64,000 nt of DNA from Rhodopseudomonas palustris. GTDB taxonomy: Bacteria > Pseudomonadota > Alphaproteobacteria > Rhizobiales > Xanthobacteraceae. A model generated the notes under the pieces. The model did not search any database. It was not told the DNA's origin and saw only the letters and a program-made list of their open reading frames with translations. Within the stretch, counting starts at the first letter, position 1; each line of letters opens with the position of its first letter. This document shows, in pieces, positions 1 through 7,916 of the stretch. The translations under genes were made by a program, and so were the position numbers. The stretch is from NCBI GenBank assembly GCA_016215605.1, contig JACRJB010000014.1, positions 310,001 through 374,000 on the forward strand, given 5' to 3'.

Positions 1-671
1 TCAACAGCCAATCCGGCCGCGCCGCGGTGCAGATCCCGGCCCGCAGCATCATGTCCGACGATGGCGAAGTGGAGCGCCGGGTGCGGCTGATCCGGCCAAT
101 GGAGGCTCCCAGCTTGCCGCTCTCGATGATGCCGCAGACCAATTGGCGCGAAGCCGACCGCGACACCTTCTGCCGCGCCTGGACAGCGGAGGTGGCTGAA
201 GTCCCGAAGTTCAGCGAAAGCGAGATTCATATCGTATCCGGTTTGCTGTTGCCGATCTGGAAGCGGTTGCCGAGCGAGTCGACGCGCGTCTTCCGGCTTC
301 AGACCGACAACGGCGAGCGCATCATCGGTCGCAAGGTGTCATCGGCCTGGGCGGCGATGGCGGGTGACACAGGCGTTGCGAGCATCACCCCCGATGCCGC
401 ATTCGCGGCGTTACGCGATGGCAAGACGATCTTGGTGCTCGCTGAATCCTTGCTGCTTCGGCGCGTCCGCGTGATGGGGGCGAACCGGATCGAGTTGACC
501 GGCTTTTCCGAGGCGATGCGCGATCGGCTACGGGCCTATGGTCTGTTCAGCGAGATCATCTCGTGGAAGCTGCGCTTCTTCGTGCCGGTCGATGCCACCG
601 GTCCTGCCGTCCTTGCCAAGGTGCTGGAGCACTATCCCGTGCTTCGGTTCGTCGATCGAGGCGAGCCGTGA
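1..671 (+). CDS. C-terminal part of strawberry-notch-like helicase/methyltransferase protein (5' end outside window)
   Basis: The reading frame is open from the window edge to the TGA at 669-671, so this is the last 220 or so residues of a longer protein. The visible part (SGRAAVQIPARSIM, RRVRLIRP, RVFRLQTDNGERIIGR) resembles the C-terminus of the very large helicase proteins with a strawberry-notch C-terminal domain that sit just before a toprim gene in related ICEs. No helicase motif is visible because that part lies outside. Its stop overlaps the GTG of the toprim gene, which implies a shared transcript. The family call rests on position and general resemblance. Confidence 0.55.
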   Translation, partial: NSQSGRAAVQIPARSIMSDDGEVERRVRLIRPMEAPSLPLSMMPQTNWREADRDTFCRAWTAEVAEVPKFSESEIHIVSGLLLPIWKRLPSESTRVFRLQTDNGERIIGRKVSSAWAAMAGDTGVASITPDAAFAALRDGKTILVLAESLLLRRVRVMGANRIELTGFSEAMRDRLRAYGLFSEIISWKLRFFVPVDATGPAVLAKVLEHYPVLRFVDRGEP

Positions 672-1699
672 ACCGCCGCGCCGCGGACCTGGCTGACCTT
701 CTCGCGCGCGACGCCGAGGCGGTGTGCCGCCATTATCTATGCGAGGGGCACCGCGTCGGCAATTACTGGCAGGTTGGTGACGCCCGGAACGCGCCCGGCC
801 GTTCGATGTTCGTCCGCCTGACGGCGAGGGATGCGAGCCGCCCCGCCGGCAAATGGACCGACGCTGCGACCAGCGAGCATGGCGACCTCTTGGATGTCAT
901 CCGTGAAAGTTGCGGATTGAAGAGTTTTCGCGAGGTCGCCGACGAGGCCCGTCGCTTTTTGAGCCTGCCTCGGGCCGATCCGAAGACATCTCCCACGTTC
1001 GCATCGTCGTCGGTTGCATCAGGCTCGCCGGCATCGGCGCGGCGGTTGTTTGCGATCTCACAGCCGATTCAAGGCACGCTCGCCGAATCATATTTGCATC
1101 GGCGCGGCATTGTTGATCTCGAGGGTCTGGCAAGCCTGCGCTTTCATCCCCGCTGTTACTATCGTCCCGGCCGGAACGCGCCGACCGAGACCTGGCCGGC
1201 GTTGATTGCGGCCGTGACCGATCACGACGGACAGATTGCCGGCGTGCACCGCACCTGGCTCGATCGCACCGGGTGCGGCAAGGCGCCGATCGACACGCCG
1301 CGCCGCGCAATTGGCCTCCTTCTCGGTAACGCGGTTCGTTTCGGTGAGGCCGGCGACGTGATGGCGGCGGGCGAGGGGATCGAAACCATGCTGTCGGTCC
1401 GCTGTTGCATGCCAACCATGCCGATGGCGGCCACGCTGTCGGCGGCGCATCTGGCGGCGATGCTGTTTCCGGCAAAGCTGGGCCGTCTGTATGTCGTGCG
1501 GGACAACGATCCGGCCGGCGATCGTGCGGTGGACATTCTGGTCGGACGAACCCAGGCGGCGGGGATCGAGGCAATTCCGATCGCGCCACACCACGATGAC
1601 TTCAACCACGATCTCCGATCACACGGCCTTGATCCGCTTCGGGCAATGCTGAGGAATCAGCTTGTTCCCGAGGACGTCGCGCGATTTATGCCGCTCTGA
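668..1699 (+). CDS. Toprim domain protein (DUF7146-like, ICE primase-type)
   Basis: This is a 343-residue protein. I chose the GTG at 668, which overlaps the previous stop (GTGA), because protein resemblance begins there and not at the upstream ATG. The C-terminal third holds the toprim fold: a conserved acidic EGIET motif near residue 237 and the acidic RDNDPAGD motif near residue 278, which bind the metal in primases and topoisomerases. The N-terminal part (CRHYLCEGHRVGNYWQVGD) is typical of plasmid and ICE toprim proteins. It probably acts in element replication or strand synthesis after transfer. No zinc finger is visible. Confidence 0.8.
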   Translation: MNRRAADLADLLARDAEAVCRHYLCEGHRVGNYWQVGDARNAPGRSMFVRLTARDASRPAGKWTDAATSEHGDLLDVIRESCGLKSFREVADEARRFLSLPRADPKTSPTFASSSVASGSPASARRLFAISQPIQGTLAESYLHRRGIVDLEGLASLRFHPRCYYRPGRNAPTETWPALIAAVTDHDGQIAGVHRTWLDRTGCGKAPIDTPRRAIGLLLGNAVRFGEAGDVMAAGEGIETMLSVRCCMPTMPMAATLSAAHLAAMLFPAKLGRLYVVRDNDPAGDRAVDILVGRTQAAGIEAIPIAPHHDDFNHDLRSHGLDPLRAMLRNQLVPEDVARFMPL

Positions 1700-2031
1700 T
1701 CGGGTGGTGGTTGGAAGCGGAAGCACGGCTTACTGTCCGGGTCGATCGTTTCGTGATGCTCGCTGATGCAGAGAGGACCGCGCACACGGCCTTCTTGAGA
1801 GGGCGATCGATGCGGCAAGCGGCCCGGACCGGCAATGGCTTCGCCGGCTATTTTCCGCCGCCGGGAAGACCCGGCTTTGCATCGCGAAGCAAAATAGCCG
1901 GCTCTCGCCATCCTCCGCTTCGCTTCGGCCGCTGCAGCTGACGCTTTCGCGGTGCAAGTCCGTTCCTCCCGCCGCTGTTCGTCGCCATGAAGGCCGCGAT
2001 GGGCGCGGTCGATCCGCCAAGGGCAAGCATC
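1700..2031. other. Gene-free stretch before the DUF2493 gene
   Basis: I see no credible gene here. The stretch holds palindromic element A (1831-1930), described separately. A weak upstream ATG for the DUF2493 gene lies at 1987, but the better-placed ribosome site is for the ATG at 2032. Confidence 0.5.
1831..1930. repeat. Nested palindromic element A
   Basis: A perfect 12-bp inverted repeat (GCCGGCTATTTT at 1843-1854, AAAATAGCCGGC at 1891-1902) encloses a perfect 6-bp hairpin (GCCGGG-AAGA-CCCGGC, 1860-1875). It is preceded by GCAATGGCT and followed by a GC-rich tail (1906-1930) ending CGCTTCGGCC. The same GCAATGGCT start and nearly the same tail flank a different nested palindrome at 3981-4105. 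It could be a structured leader, a transcription attenuator or a recombination or replication site; the sequence alone does not decide. Confidence 0.6.
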
Positions 2032-2964
2032 ATGAGCACCGATCGTGACGACACCAGCTTCGAGCACGCCGCGTCCGCAACCGACCACATCATCACCGAG
2101 CTGCAGCTCTACGGCTACCGTCCCTTCCAGGATGAACCCGATCCGCGACCGCTGCCGGAAGCACGGACAATCTCGAATGCCGTCGCCGACATGTTCGACG
2201 CCCTGATCGCCACGCTTAGTGAGACCCGTCTCGAGCCTGATTTGCCGGACCTGTTGTGGTCGAGCGTGAATCTGTTCCACCGCGCCACCGAACGCATCGA
2301 ACGCGAGCTCGACGACAACGAACAGGCGCAGAAGCGCAGCCAGCGCGACCAGGACGGCTCAGAAATCCGCTCCGTCGAGCTCGAGCGCCTCACGGCCGAG
2401 GGCATGACCCTAATCGAGCGGCGGGACACCATGGAATTCTTCCGCGACCAAGCCGCCGAACAATTCGTCCGCTACACCGGATCGCACTGGCACCCGCGCA
2501 GCGGGTCGATGGTCAACCACCGTGCCTTGACCTCGGCCGTGATCGACAGCCGCGACTTCATCGCTGCCCGCCACCGTGCCGCGTCTGAGGTGCTGCTGCC
2601 CGCAGGACCAAAGATCATCGTCACCGGAGGCCTCGACTTCAACGACCACCGCCTGATCTGGGACCGGCTCGACCAGGTCCGCGCCAAGCACCCTGACATG
2701 GTGCTGTTGCACGGCGGTTCGCCGAAGGGCGCCGAACTGATCGCATCGCGCTGGGCCGATCATCGCAAGGTGCCGCAGATCGCCTTCAAACCCGATTGGA
2801 CCCGGCACGCCAAGGCCGCGCCGTTCAAGCGCAACGATCAGATGCTCGACGTACTGCCGATCGGCCTCCTGGTATTCCCCGGCACCGGTATTCAGGAAAA
2901 TATGGCCGACAAAGCCCGCAAACTCGGCATCCCGGTCTGGAAAGTCAGCGAGCGCGGCGCGTGA
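2032..2964 (+). CDS. DUF2493 domain protein
   Basis: This is a 310-residue protein common in alphaproteobacterial ICEs and plasmids. The ATG at 2032 is preceded by AAGGG at a good distance, so I prefer it to the ATG at 1987. The N-terminal half is acidic and helical (ERIERELDDNEQAQKRSQRDQ). The C-terminal half, from KIIVTGGLDFNDHRLIW at about residue 198, is the DUF2493 (YspA/SLOG-like) Rossmann fold, with HGGSPKGAE as the probable nucleotide-binding loop and GLLVFPGTGIQENMADKA near the end. SLOG folds bind nucleotide-derived ligands, but no substrate is known here. Confidence 0.85.
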   Translation: MSTDRDDTSFEHAASATDHIITELQLYGYRPFQDEPDPRPLPEARTISNAVADMFDALIATLSETRLEPDLPDLLWSSVNLFHRATERIERELDDNEQAQKRSQRDQDGSEIRSVELERLTAEGMTLIERRDTMEFFRDQAAEQFVRYTGSHWHPRSGSMVNHRALTSAVIDSRDFIAARHRAASEVLLPAGPKIIVTGGLDFNDHRLIWDRLDQVRAKHPDMVLLHGGSPKGAELIASRWADHRKVPQIAFKPDWTRHAKAAPFKRNDQMLDVLPIGLLVFPGTGIQENMADKARKLGIPVWKVSERGA

Positions 2965-3162
2965 GCGCCGCTTTGCCCGGATTCGACAAGGCTGGTCGCT
3001 CGCCGCTGCCGCCCTCACGCAGCAGGGAAGGATGTGGCGACACTTTGGCGCCGTCTGGTGAAATGCCTCTGGCGCGAAGTCTGTCTTGCGCTATGATTCC
3101 ACCCGCGCCGTGGTGGTGGTGGAAGGCGCAGCTCTTGGATCATGTCTCAAGGAGAAACCACC

Positions 3163-3600
3163 ATGATTGTTCTCGGCATCCTTCTAAATTTCGCGGGACT
3201 TGGCGTTATCTGCTGGGCGATGTTCAGGCTCGCGGTCTTTGCATTGCCGTTCTTTGTCGGCGTGATAGCGGGCTTCTATGCACTCCAGATCGGAGCGGGG
3301 CCGCTCGGCGCTATCGCGGCAGGAATCATGCTGAGCGCGTTCGCGCTTGTGTTGGGACAATACGCGTTTGCGACGGCGCGTTCGGCGACGGTCCGCGTCC
3401 TGGTTGGCACGCTGTTCGTGCTTCCGGCAGTAGTTGCAGGCTATCAGTTGGCGCTTGGATTGGCTGATTTCGGCATGGTGCCGACAGAATGGCAGCGCGC
3501 TTTTGCCGTCCTTGGTGCAGTCGTCATCGGGGGCACGGCCTTGGCACGGATACGACCATTCTCTGTCCCTTTGCCGAGTGAGAGCGTTCACGCCGCTTGA
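3163..3600 (+). CDS. Small integral membrane protein of ICE backbone
   Basis: This is a 145-residue, very hydrophobic protein with about four to five membrane segments (for example VLGILLNFAGLGVICWAMF and FALPFFVGVIAGFYALQIGAG) and a short polar C-terminus. An AAGGAG site at 3149-3154 is placed for the ATG at 3163, so I reject the in-frame ATG at 3142. Proteins of this kind recur between the DUF2493 and DUF736 genes in related elements. No function is known; mating-related surface or envelope roles are guesses. Confidence 0.7.
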   Translation: MIVLGILLNFAGLGVICWAMFRLAVFALPFFVGVIAGFYALQIGAGPLGAIAAGIMLSAFALVLGQYAFATARSATVRVLVGTLFVLPAVVAGYQLALGLADFGMVPTEWQRAFAVLGAVVIGGTALARIRPFSVPLPSESVHAA

Positions 3601-4194
3601 TCTGCGTCGCCGTTGCAGGCAGTGATAACACGCGGATGAATGGGCGCGCCTTGTCGATGGTTTGGTGATGGAGCGATCACCACGACCGTCGCTGCCTGAT
3701 GCCGGATATGTCCCCGAACGCTCAGGTCCAGGGCCACCTTCTGCGCTGACATCCCCGCGAGTGGCCGCGCTTAGCTATCGCCGATTGCCAGTTCCTCGTA
3801 CGCCGATCACCGTTCTGCACGCCAGGGTATCCGATACTCCGCCCATCGAGCGCTGCCTCTTGCCGGGGCTGATCGATCGCTGGCACGTCTTTCTCCCAAA
3901 TGCTGTTCAGGGCACGCGAGCACCTTGCCTCTCTTTGGCTTGATCTGGCCGAAGGCCGGCTGCGCCTCGATCGCCTGGACCGCAATGGCTGCGGCGACAC
4001 TTTCTTCCCCTGGACGGCCACCCGCGGAAAGTCGCGGGGCCCGACCGTCCATTCCTCGCGAGGCAAGAAAGTCTCCCCGCCGCCATCCTCCGCTGCGCTT
4101 CGGCCCAATAGGTGCGGCGTCGATCGCCTTCGGCTTTCAGATCGCCATCGAGGCCGCGGTGGTCGCGGGCTCGAAAACAGCAAGGAGAAGTGAC
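3601..4194. other. Gene-free stretch before the DUF736 gene
   Basis: No credible gene is seen in about 590 bases; short open frames here lack ribosome sites and family resemblance. The right half carries palindromic element B (3981-4105). Confidence 0.5.
3981..4105. repeat. Nested palindromic element B
   Basis: This is a stack of inverted repeats with one centre: ACTTTCTT (3999-4006) with AAGAAAGT (4065-4072), then TGGACGG (4011-4017) with CCGTCCA (4045-4051), then CCCGCG (4021-4026) with CGCGGG (4033-4038) around a 6-nt loop. An extra self-palindrome, CCTCGCGAGG, lies at 4054-4063. The flanks GCAATGGCT and the GC-rich tail (4081-4105) match element A apart from one or two bases, while the arms differ. 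Conserved architecture with unlike arm sequence suggests that shape matters. Confidence 0.6.
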
Positions 4195-4518
4195 ATGGCC
4201 AACATCGGTTCCTTCAAAAAGTCCGGTAACGAATTCCAGGGCGAGATCGTCACCCTGAGCCTCCAGACTAAGGGTGTCCGCATCGTCCCCGAAACCGACC
4301 GTAGCAACGACAACGCGCCGAGCCACCGGGTCTATGTCGGCCGCGCCGAAATCGGGGCTGCCTGGTCGAAGCGCTCCGGCGAAGGTCGCGACTACCTCTC
4401 GGTCAAGCTCGACGATCCGAGCTTCAACGCTCCGATTTACGCCAACCTGTTCGACGACGAGGACGCCGAGACCTTCACCCTGATCTGGTCGCGCAGCCGC
4501 AAGCCCAATGGAGATTGA
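4195..4518 (+). CDS. DUF736 domain protein
   Basis: This is a 107-residue protein starting MANIGSFKKSGNEFQGEI, the classic start of DUF736 proteins, which occur on rhizobial plasmids and ICEs. AAGGAG sits 8 nt before the ATG. The C-terminus (YANLFDDEDAETFTLIWSR) also matches the family. It is usually abundant and well expressed in such elements, but its function is unknown. Length is normal for the family and no disruption is seen. Confidence 0.9.
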   Translation: MANIGSFKKSGNEFQGEIVTLSLQTKGVRIVPETDRSNDNAPSHRVYVGRAEIGAAWSKRSGEGRDYLSVKLDDPSFNAPIYANLFDDEDAETFTLIWSRSRKPNGD

Positions 4519-4668
4519 GCCAACACTCCGCCGGAATGCCTCGCCCGAACGGGCGGGGCATATCTTTCCGCGAGCTTTGTCGAGCTCGCTTCAGCGTTGT
4601 GGACGATCGGCAATACAAGGCCCCTTCTCACGATGAGGCGGAAATGCTCATCGTCTCTAATCCATCAG

Positions 4669-4923
4669 CTAAGTCTTGCGTTTTTCAGCAGGCGTACTGC
4701 CGCTATTCGCCTCTTCATCCGGCTGCACAAGATCGACGTGGCTCACGCCCAATGCGCTTGCGAGATGAAACAGTGTCACAATTGTGGGATTGCGCTTACC
4801 CTGCTCAAGCCCGCTGACATATTGCTGGGTAAAGCCCGATGCCTCAGCAAAGCGCTCTTGGGTGAAACCTTTTTCCCTCCGCAATCTCCCAAAATTTCGA
4901 CCGACAAGCTTGCGCATATCCAT
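4669..4923 (-). CDS. XRE/Cro-type helix-turn-helix repressor
   Basis: This is an 84-residue protein made almost entirely of one HTH_3 domain: GRLRREKGFTQERFAEASGFTQQYVSGLEQGKRNPTI, with the recognition helix around residues 30-40. It reads leftward from a region with a near-consensus promoter and a GAGG-N5-CCTC palindrome (4941-4970), while the DUF2285 gene reads rightward. The arrangement suggests a repressor that controls itself and the divergent backbone genes, as in many ICEs. The C-terminal tail (EEANSGSTPAEKRKT) is polar and probably unstructured. Confidence 0.85.
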   Translation of the reverse strand: MDMRKLVGRNFGRLRREKGFTQERFAEASGFTQQYVSGLEQGKRNPTIVTLFHLASALGVSHVDLVQPDEEANSGSTPAEKRKT

Positions 4924-4940
4924 GCGCGCAAGTTGCGTCT

Positions 4941-4970
4941 TTACACAATACGAGGTTTATCCTCTATAAT
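4941..4970 (+). promoter_or_regulatory. Divergent promoter with palindromic operator beside the XRE gene
   Basis: A perfect TATAAT lies at 4965-4970, with TTACAC 18 nt upstream (4941-4946). The spacer contains the palindrome GAGG-TTTAT-CCTC (4952-4964). An operator inside the promoter spacer, between a repressor gene and a divergent gene, is what an autoregulating XRE protein would use. Binding by this particular repressor is inference. Confidence 0.45.
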
Positions 4971-5077
4971 ATGTATCCACGCCCCGTGGTCGTCCCTTAT
5001 GTGGAATGCGGCCAAAGCGAGGCGTAATTTCCCCGGAGCCGCGAGGCTTCTCTCAAAGGCTGCTCGCAGGATTCTGG

Positions 5078-5356
5078 ATGCGCAATCCTCCGCTCGATCC
5101 CGATGTTGCTGACGCGGCGCCGAACGGGCCGACGCTCACCAGTTATGACCGGGAGCATCTGGTTACTTATTTGCGTCTTCTAGACGCCGATGCGGAGGGC
5201 GCCGACTGGCGCGAAGTTAGTCAAGTCGTTTTGCACATAGATCCTAATCGCGAGCTGGGGCGAGCGCGGCGTGCGTTCGACAGCCATTTGGCTCGAGCGA
5301 AGTGGATGAGCGAGAGTGGATATCGCCATCTGTTACGGCCAGACATTGCCAAGTAA
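5078..5356 (+). CDS. DUF2285 domain protein, short form
   Basis: This is a 92-residue protein (MRNPPLDPDVADAAPNGPTL). I chose the ATG at 5078, where family resemblance begins, over the in-frame ATG at 5006. The sequence DREHLVTYLRLLDADAEGADWREVSQVVLHIDP and the ending AKWMSESGYRHLLR are typical of the short DUF2285 proteins that stand before the longer DUF6499/DUF2285 gene in related ICEs. They are thought to be DNA-binding regulators of element excision or transfer, but that role is not shown by this sequence. Confidence 0.8.
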   Translation: MRNPPLDPDVADAAPNGPTLTSYDREHLVTYLRLLDADAEGADWREVSQVVLHIDPNRELGRARRAFDSHLARAKWMSESGYRHLLRPDIAK

Positions 5357-5503
5357 TCCCGCGATCAAGAGCAGCAAAGGAGGACACACTTTCACCCAGA
5401 TGTGACGTTCACCTTGCTACGTCTGTAGTTGCATGGTGTGCGTGAATTATTGGCCGACATGACTTGAAAGTGTCATCTTCGCGCGCGGTAGGGGAACGAC
5501 GCG

Positions 5504-6290
5504 ATGTCTCAATTGGATTGGCGGTCGCCTGCGAGCTATCACCGCGCCGAGGCGCTTGATCAAATTGGTTTTGCGTGGGAGTGCCTCCGTCGCAATCCGA
5601 GCTATCGGCGCGATTGTCAGGCGCTCGCGGAAAAGGCCGCTGACCCGACCGCGATGACCGCGTTCCGAAGGTGTTGGGGGCTCTCCTTTCGCAGCTGATC
5701 CGACGCTGTCGTCGCTGGATCAGCCGATCTTCTGGGCGTTCGACGTCCTCCCGACGATCATTCCGATCGTTCCAACCGGTGCCGATCCCGACGCCGCCAC
5801 AGGTGGCCTCAGTCTCCTCCATTTGAAGGCCGCTGACATCCGCCAAGCAGCGGACGGCTGGTACACCGTGCTGCGTCTTGGCGAAATCGAGCACCGGCTC
5901 CTTCTCTCCGAGATGCCGATGGCCGGCGAATTCTATGCAGCCAAATTGTCTTTCGATCAGGACTTCGGAATCCGTACCCACGCCGCGAGCCGTCTGTGGC
6001 GAATGCTCCATGGTCAACCACCTGGTCCCGCCTATCACGAGCTCTCGCCACAGCGTCGCAAGCGGCTTGTGTTGGCACTGCGCGCGCTGGATGGACGCAC
6101 GGAAGGCTGTACCTACCGCGCGATCGCGGCTGCATTGTTCGGCGCAAAGAGCATCCCCGAACGCGCCTGGAAGACTCATGATCTGCGCAATAGGACCATC
6201 CGACTGGTGCAGACCGGACTGGCTTTGATGCGCGGCGGCTATCGCAATTTGCTGCATCAGAACCGCCGCAGGAAGCGCGGCTCCTTGTGA
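5504..6290 (+). pseudogene. DUF6499-DUF2285 transcriptional regulator, frameshifted
   Basis: The N-terminal part (MSQLDWRSPASYHRAEALDQIGFAWECLRR...) ends at a TGA at 5696-5698. The rest continues in another frame (FAADPTLSSLDQPIFWAFDVLPTIIPIVPTGAD) to 6290 and ends with a DUF2285 domain (RTIRLVQTGLALMRGGYRNLL). Removing one T from the TTT at 5687-5689 would restore a single 261-residue protein of the usual length. Both halves keep family-typical sequence, so the lesion is recent, a sequencing slip, or a site of ribosomal or polymerase slippage. The intact protein would be a regulator of the ICE backbone. Confidence 0.85.
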
Positions 6291-6416
6291 GCCACAGGGT
6301 GCCGAATCCCGCCACCTCCATCATCGGCATCCCCTCCGACATCGCCACTCCGCCATCCTGACCTCCGACGCGTCGCGAACGCCGCGCGCGCGCCACGCAA
6401 TCACGGAGGTGCTCCA

Positions 6417-6701
6417 ATGGCCGATCCCAACGCCGGTCTGCCGCCGCGCTACCTGCGCACACCCGAAGCCGCGCGATTCCTCGGCCTGTCGGGCCGGACG
6501 CTGGAGAAGCATCGGACCTACGGCACCGGGCCAACCTACCGAAAGATCGGTGGCCGCGTGGTGTACGCGCTCGACGATCTCAAGTCCTGGGCCGACCGTG
6601 GCGCCAAGACGTCGACGTCCGATCCGGGCGCCGGGTGCGTATTGCCCGCCAAACGGCATGTCGCCGTGTCACCAGCCTACGCCGGTTCGACCCGTCGCTG
6701 A
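6417..6701 (+). CDS. AlpA/excisionase-like helix-turn-helix protein
   Basis: This is a 94-residue protein with a MerR-like winged helix-turn-helix: YLRTPEAARFLGLSGRTLEKHRTYGTGPTYRKIGGRVVYALDDLKSWAD (about residues 12-60). GGAGG lies 8 nt before the ATG. Proteins of this kind sit directly before repA in this ICE family and may regulate excision or replication genes. The C-terminal 30 residues are low in structure and differ between relatives. The stop is 12 nt before repA, so the two are probably cotranscribed. Confidence 0.8.
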   Translation: MADPNAGLPPRYLRTPEAARFLGLSGRTLEKHRTYGTGPTYRKIGGRVVYALDDLKSWADRGAKTSTSDPGAGCVLPAKRHVAVSPAYAGSTRR

Positions 6702-6713
6702 ATTGCAGATCGG

Positions 6714-7604
6714 ATGATCGCGATGCAACGGCGGCACACATCTGAGCGCGAGCAATTGGAGCTGTTTCGTGCGCTTCCCGGCGATCTGTCGCCGCGCGAT
6801 GCGCAGGACCTTATGGCCTATCCATTCTTCTCGCTGGCCAAATCAAGGCGCATTGCGCCAATCGATTTCCACGCCGGCAAGATCAGCATCCGCGTTGAAG
6901 CCGTGCCGGAATACGGCATGGCGACGATATGGGACGCCGACGTTCTGATTTGGGCAGCTTCGCAGATCGTCGAAGCGCGCGACGCCGGGCTCAAGACGTC
7001 GCGGCTGATGGCGGCGACGCCGTTCGAAATCCTGACCTTTGTCGGCCGCGGCACCGGCGCGCGCGATTACGACCGCCTCAAGGCTGCGCTCGACCGGCTG
7101 CAATCGACCACGATCATGACGTCCATTCGCCAGCCGACCGAGCGTCGACGGCACCGGTTTTCCTGGATCAACGAGTGGAAGGAGACGGCCGATCCGCACG
7201 GCCGGCCGCTCGGATTGGAATTGATCCTGCCGGATTGGTTCTACGCCGGCGTGCTGGATGACGCGCTCGTGCTAACCATCGATGGGGCTTATTTCGGTCT
7301 GACCGGGGGATTGGAGCGCTGGCTGTATCGCCTGGTGCGCAAGCACGGCGGCCAGCAGGCCGGCGGTTGGAGTTTTGATTTTGCGCATCTCCACGTCAAG
7401 TCCGGCAGCCTCTCGCCGCCAAAACACTTCGCCTACGACCTGCGCGAGATTGTCCGCCGTCAGTCCATTCCTGGCTATCGGCTGCTGATCGAACACGGAT
7501 TGCGCGGCGGCGAGCGGCTGCAGTTCACGCCCATTCCCGTCGATCCGCTGGCGGTCGCTTTGCGCCGGCGTGGCGTTACAACTGTGTCGGGGGATAAGCT
7601 GTGA
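6714..7604 (+). CDS. repA: Replication initiator protein A
   Basis: This is a 296-residue RPA-type plasmid replication initiator. Typical family stretches are LMAYPFFSLAKSRR near the start, PEYGMATIWDADVLIWAASQI, the loop RGTGARDYDRLKAALDRLQSTT and the winged-helix part WLYRLVRKHGGQQ. A second ATG at 6723 is possible. Three 19-bp direct repeats start 6 nt after the stop, just where an initiator of this kind could bind. The gene implies that the circular ICE can replicate. In many relatives a ParA gene follows; here DUF2840 follows and no parA is visible. Confidence 0.88.
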   Translation: MIAMQRRHTSEREQLELFRALPGDLSPRDAQDLMAYPFFSLAKSRRIAPIDFHAGKISIRVEAVPEYGMATIWDADVLIWAASQIVEARDAGLKTSRLMAATPFEILTFVGRGTGARDYDRLKAALDRLQSTTIMTSIRQPTERRRHRFSWINEWKETADPHGRPLGLELILPDWFYAGVLDDALVLTIDGAYFGLTGGLERWLYRLVRKHGGQQAGGWSFDFAHLHVKSGSLSPPKHFAYDLREIVRRQSIPGYRLLIEHGLRGGERLQFTPIPVDPLAVALRRRGVTTVSGDKL

Positions 7605-7609
7605 ATCCT

Positions 7610-7675
7610 CTCGTGCTATCAGGGACCGCGACCCTCGTGCTATCCGGGACCGGATTCTCGTGCTATCGGGGACCG
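7610..7675 (+). repeat. Three iteron-like direct repeats after repA (candidate replication origin)
   Basis: The 19-bp unit CTCGTGCTATCnGGGACCG occurs at 7610-7628, 7634-7652 and 7657-7675, differing only at the n position (A, C, G). Unit spacing is 24 and 23 bp, about two helical turns, so bound proteins would lie on the same face. The array begins 6 nt after the repA stop. Iterons next to an initiator gene are the usual sign of a plasmid origin; that this array works as one is inference. Confidence 0.75.
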
Positions 7676-7734
7676 CAATCGGCAGAAATAGTCGGTCCGT
7701 CAGATGCTTGGCCGGCCCGTAACTTCTCTAACCT

Positions 7735-7755
7735 AGAATCCTTCGGATTCTTTCT
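7735..7755 (+). terminator. Hairpin AGAATCC-TTC-GGATTCT followed by T-rich bases
   Basis: A perfect 7-bp stem (7735-7741 with 7745-7751) and 3-nt loop is followed by a short T-rich stretch, about 130 nt after the repA stop. The sequence TCTAAC flanks it on both sides. It may end the repA transcript or form part of the origin region with the iterons 60 nt upstream. Confidence 0.45.
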
Positions 7756-7916
7756 AACGGACGCGGCGGTTTCGGCGCGGTGGACAACCGGTCCGGCGTT
7801 CAGCGCACGCACACGCTCCTTCGATTTGCCTGCTTGCTGTCGCCAATCGCCAGAACGATCGCACAGCTCCATAGCGATGCACTCGTTCGGCGACTCTCCG
7901 ATCAGGAGAGGCCGGC

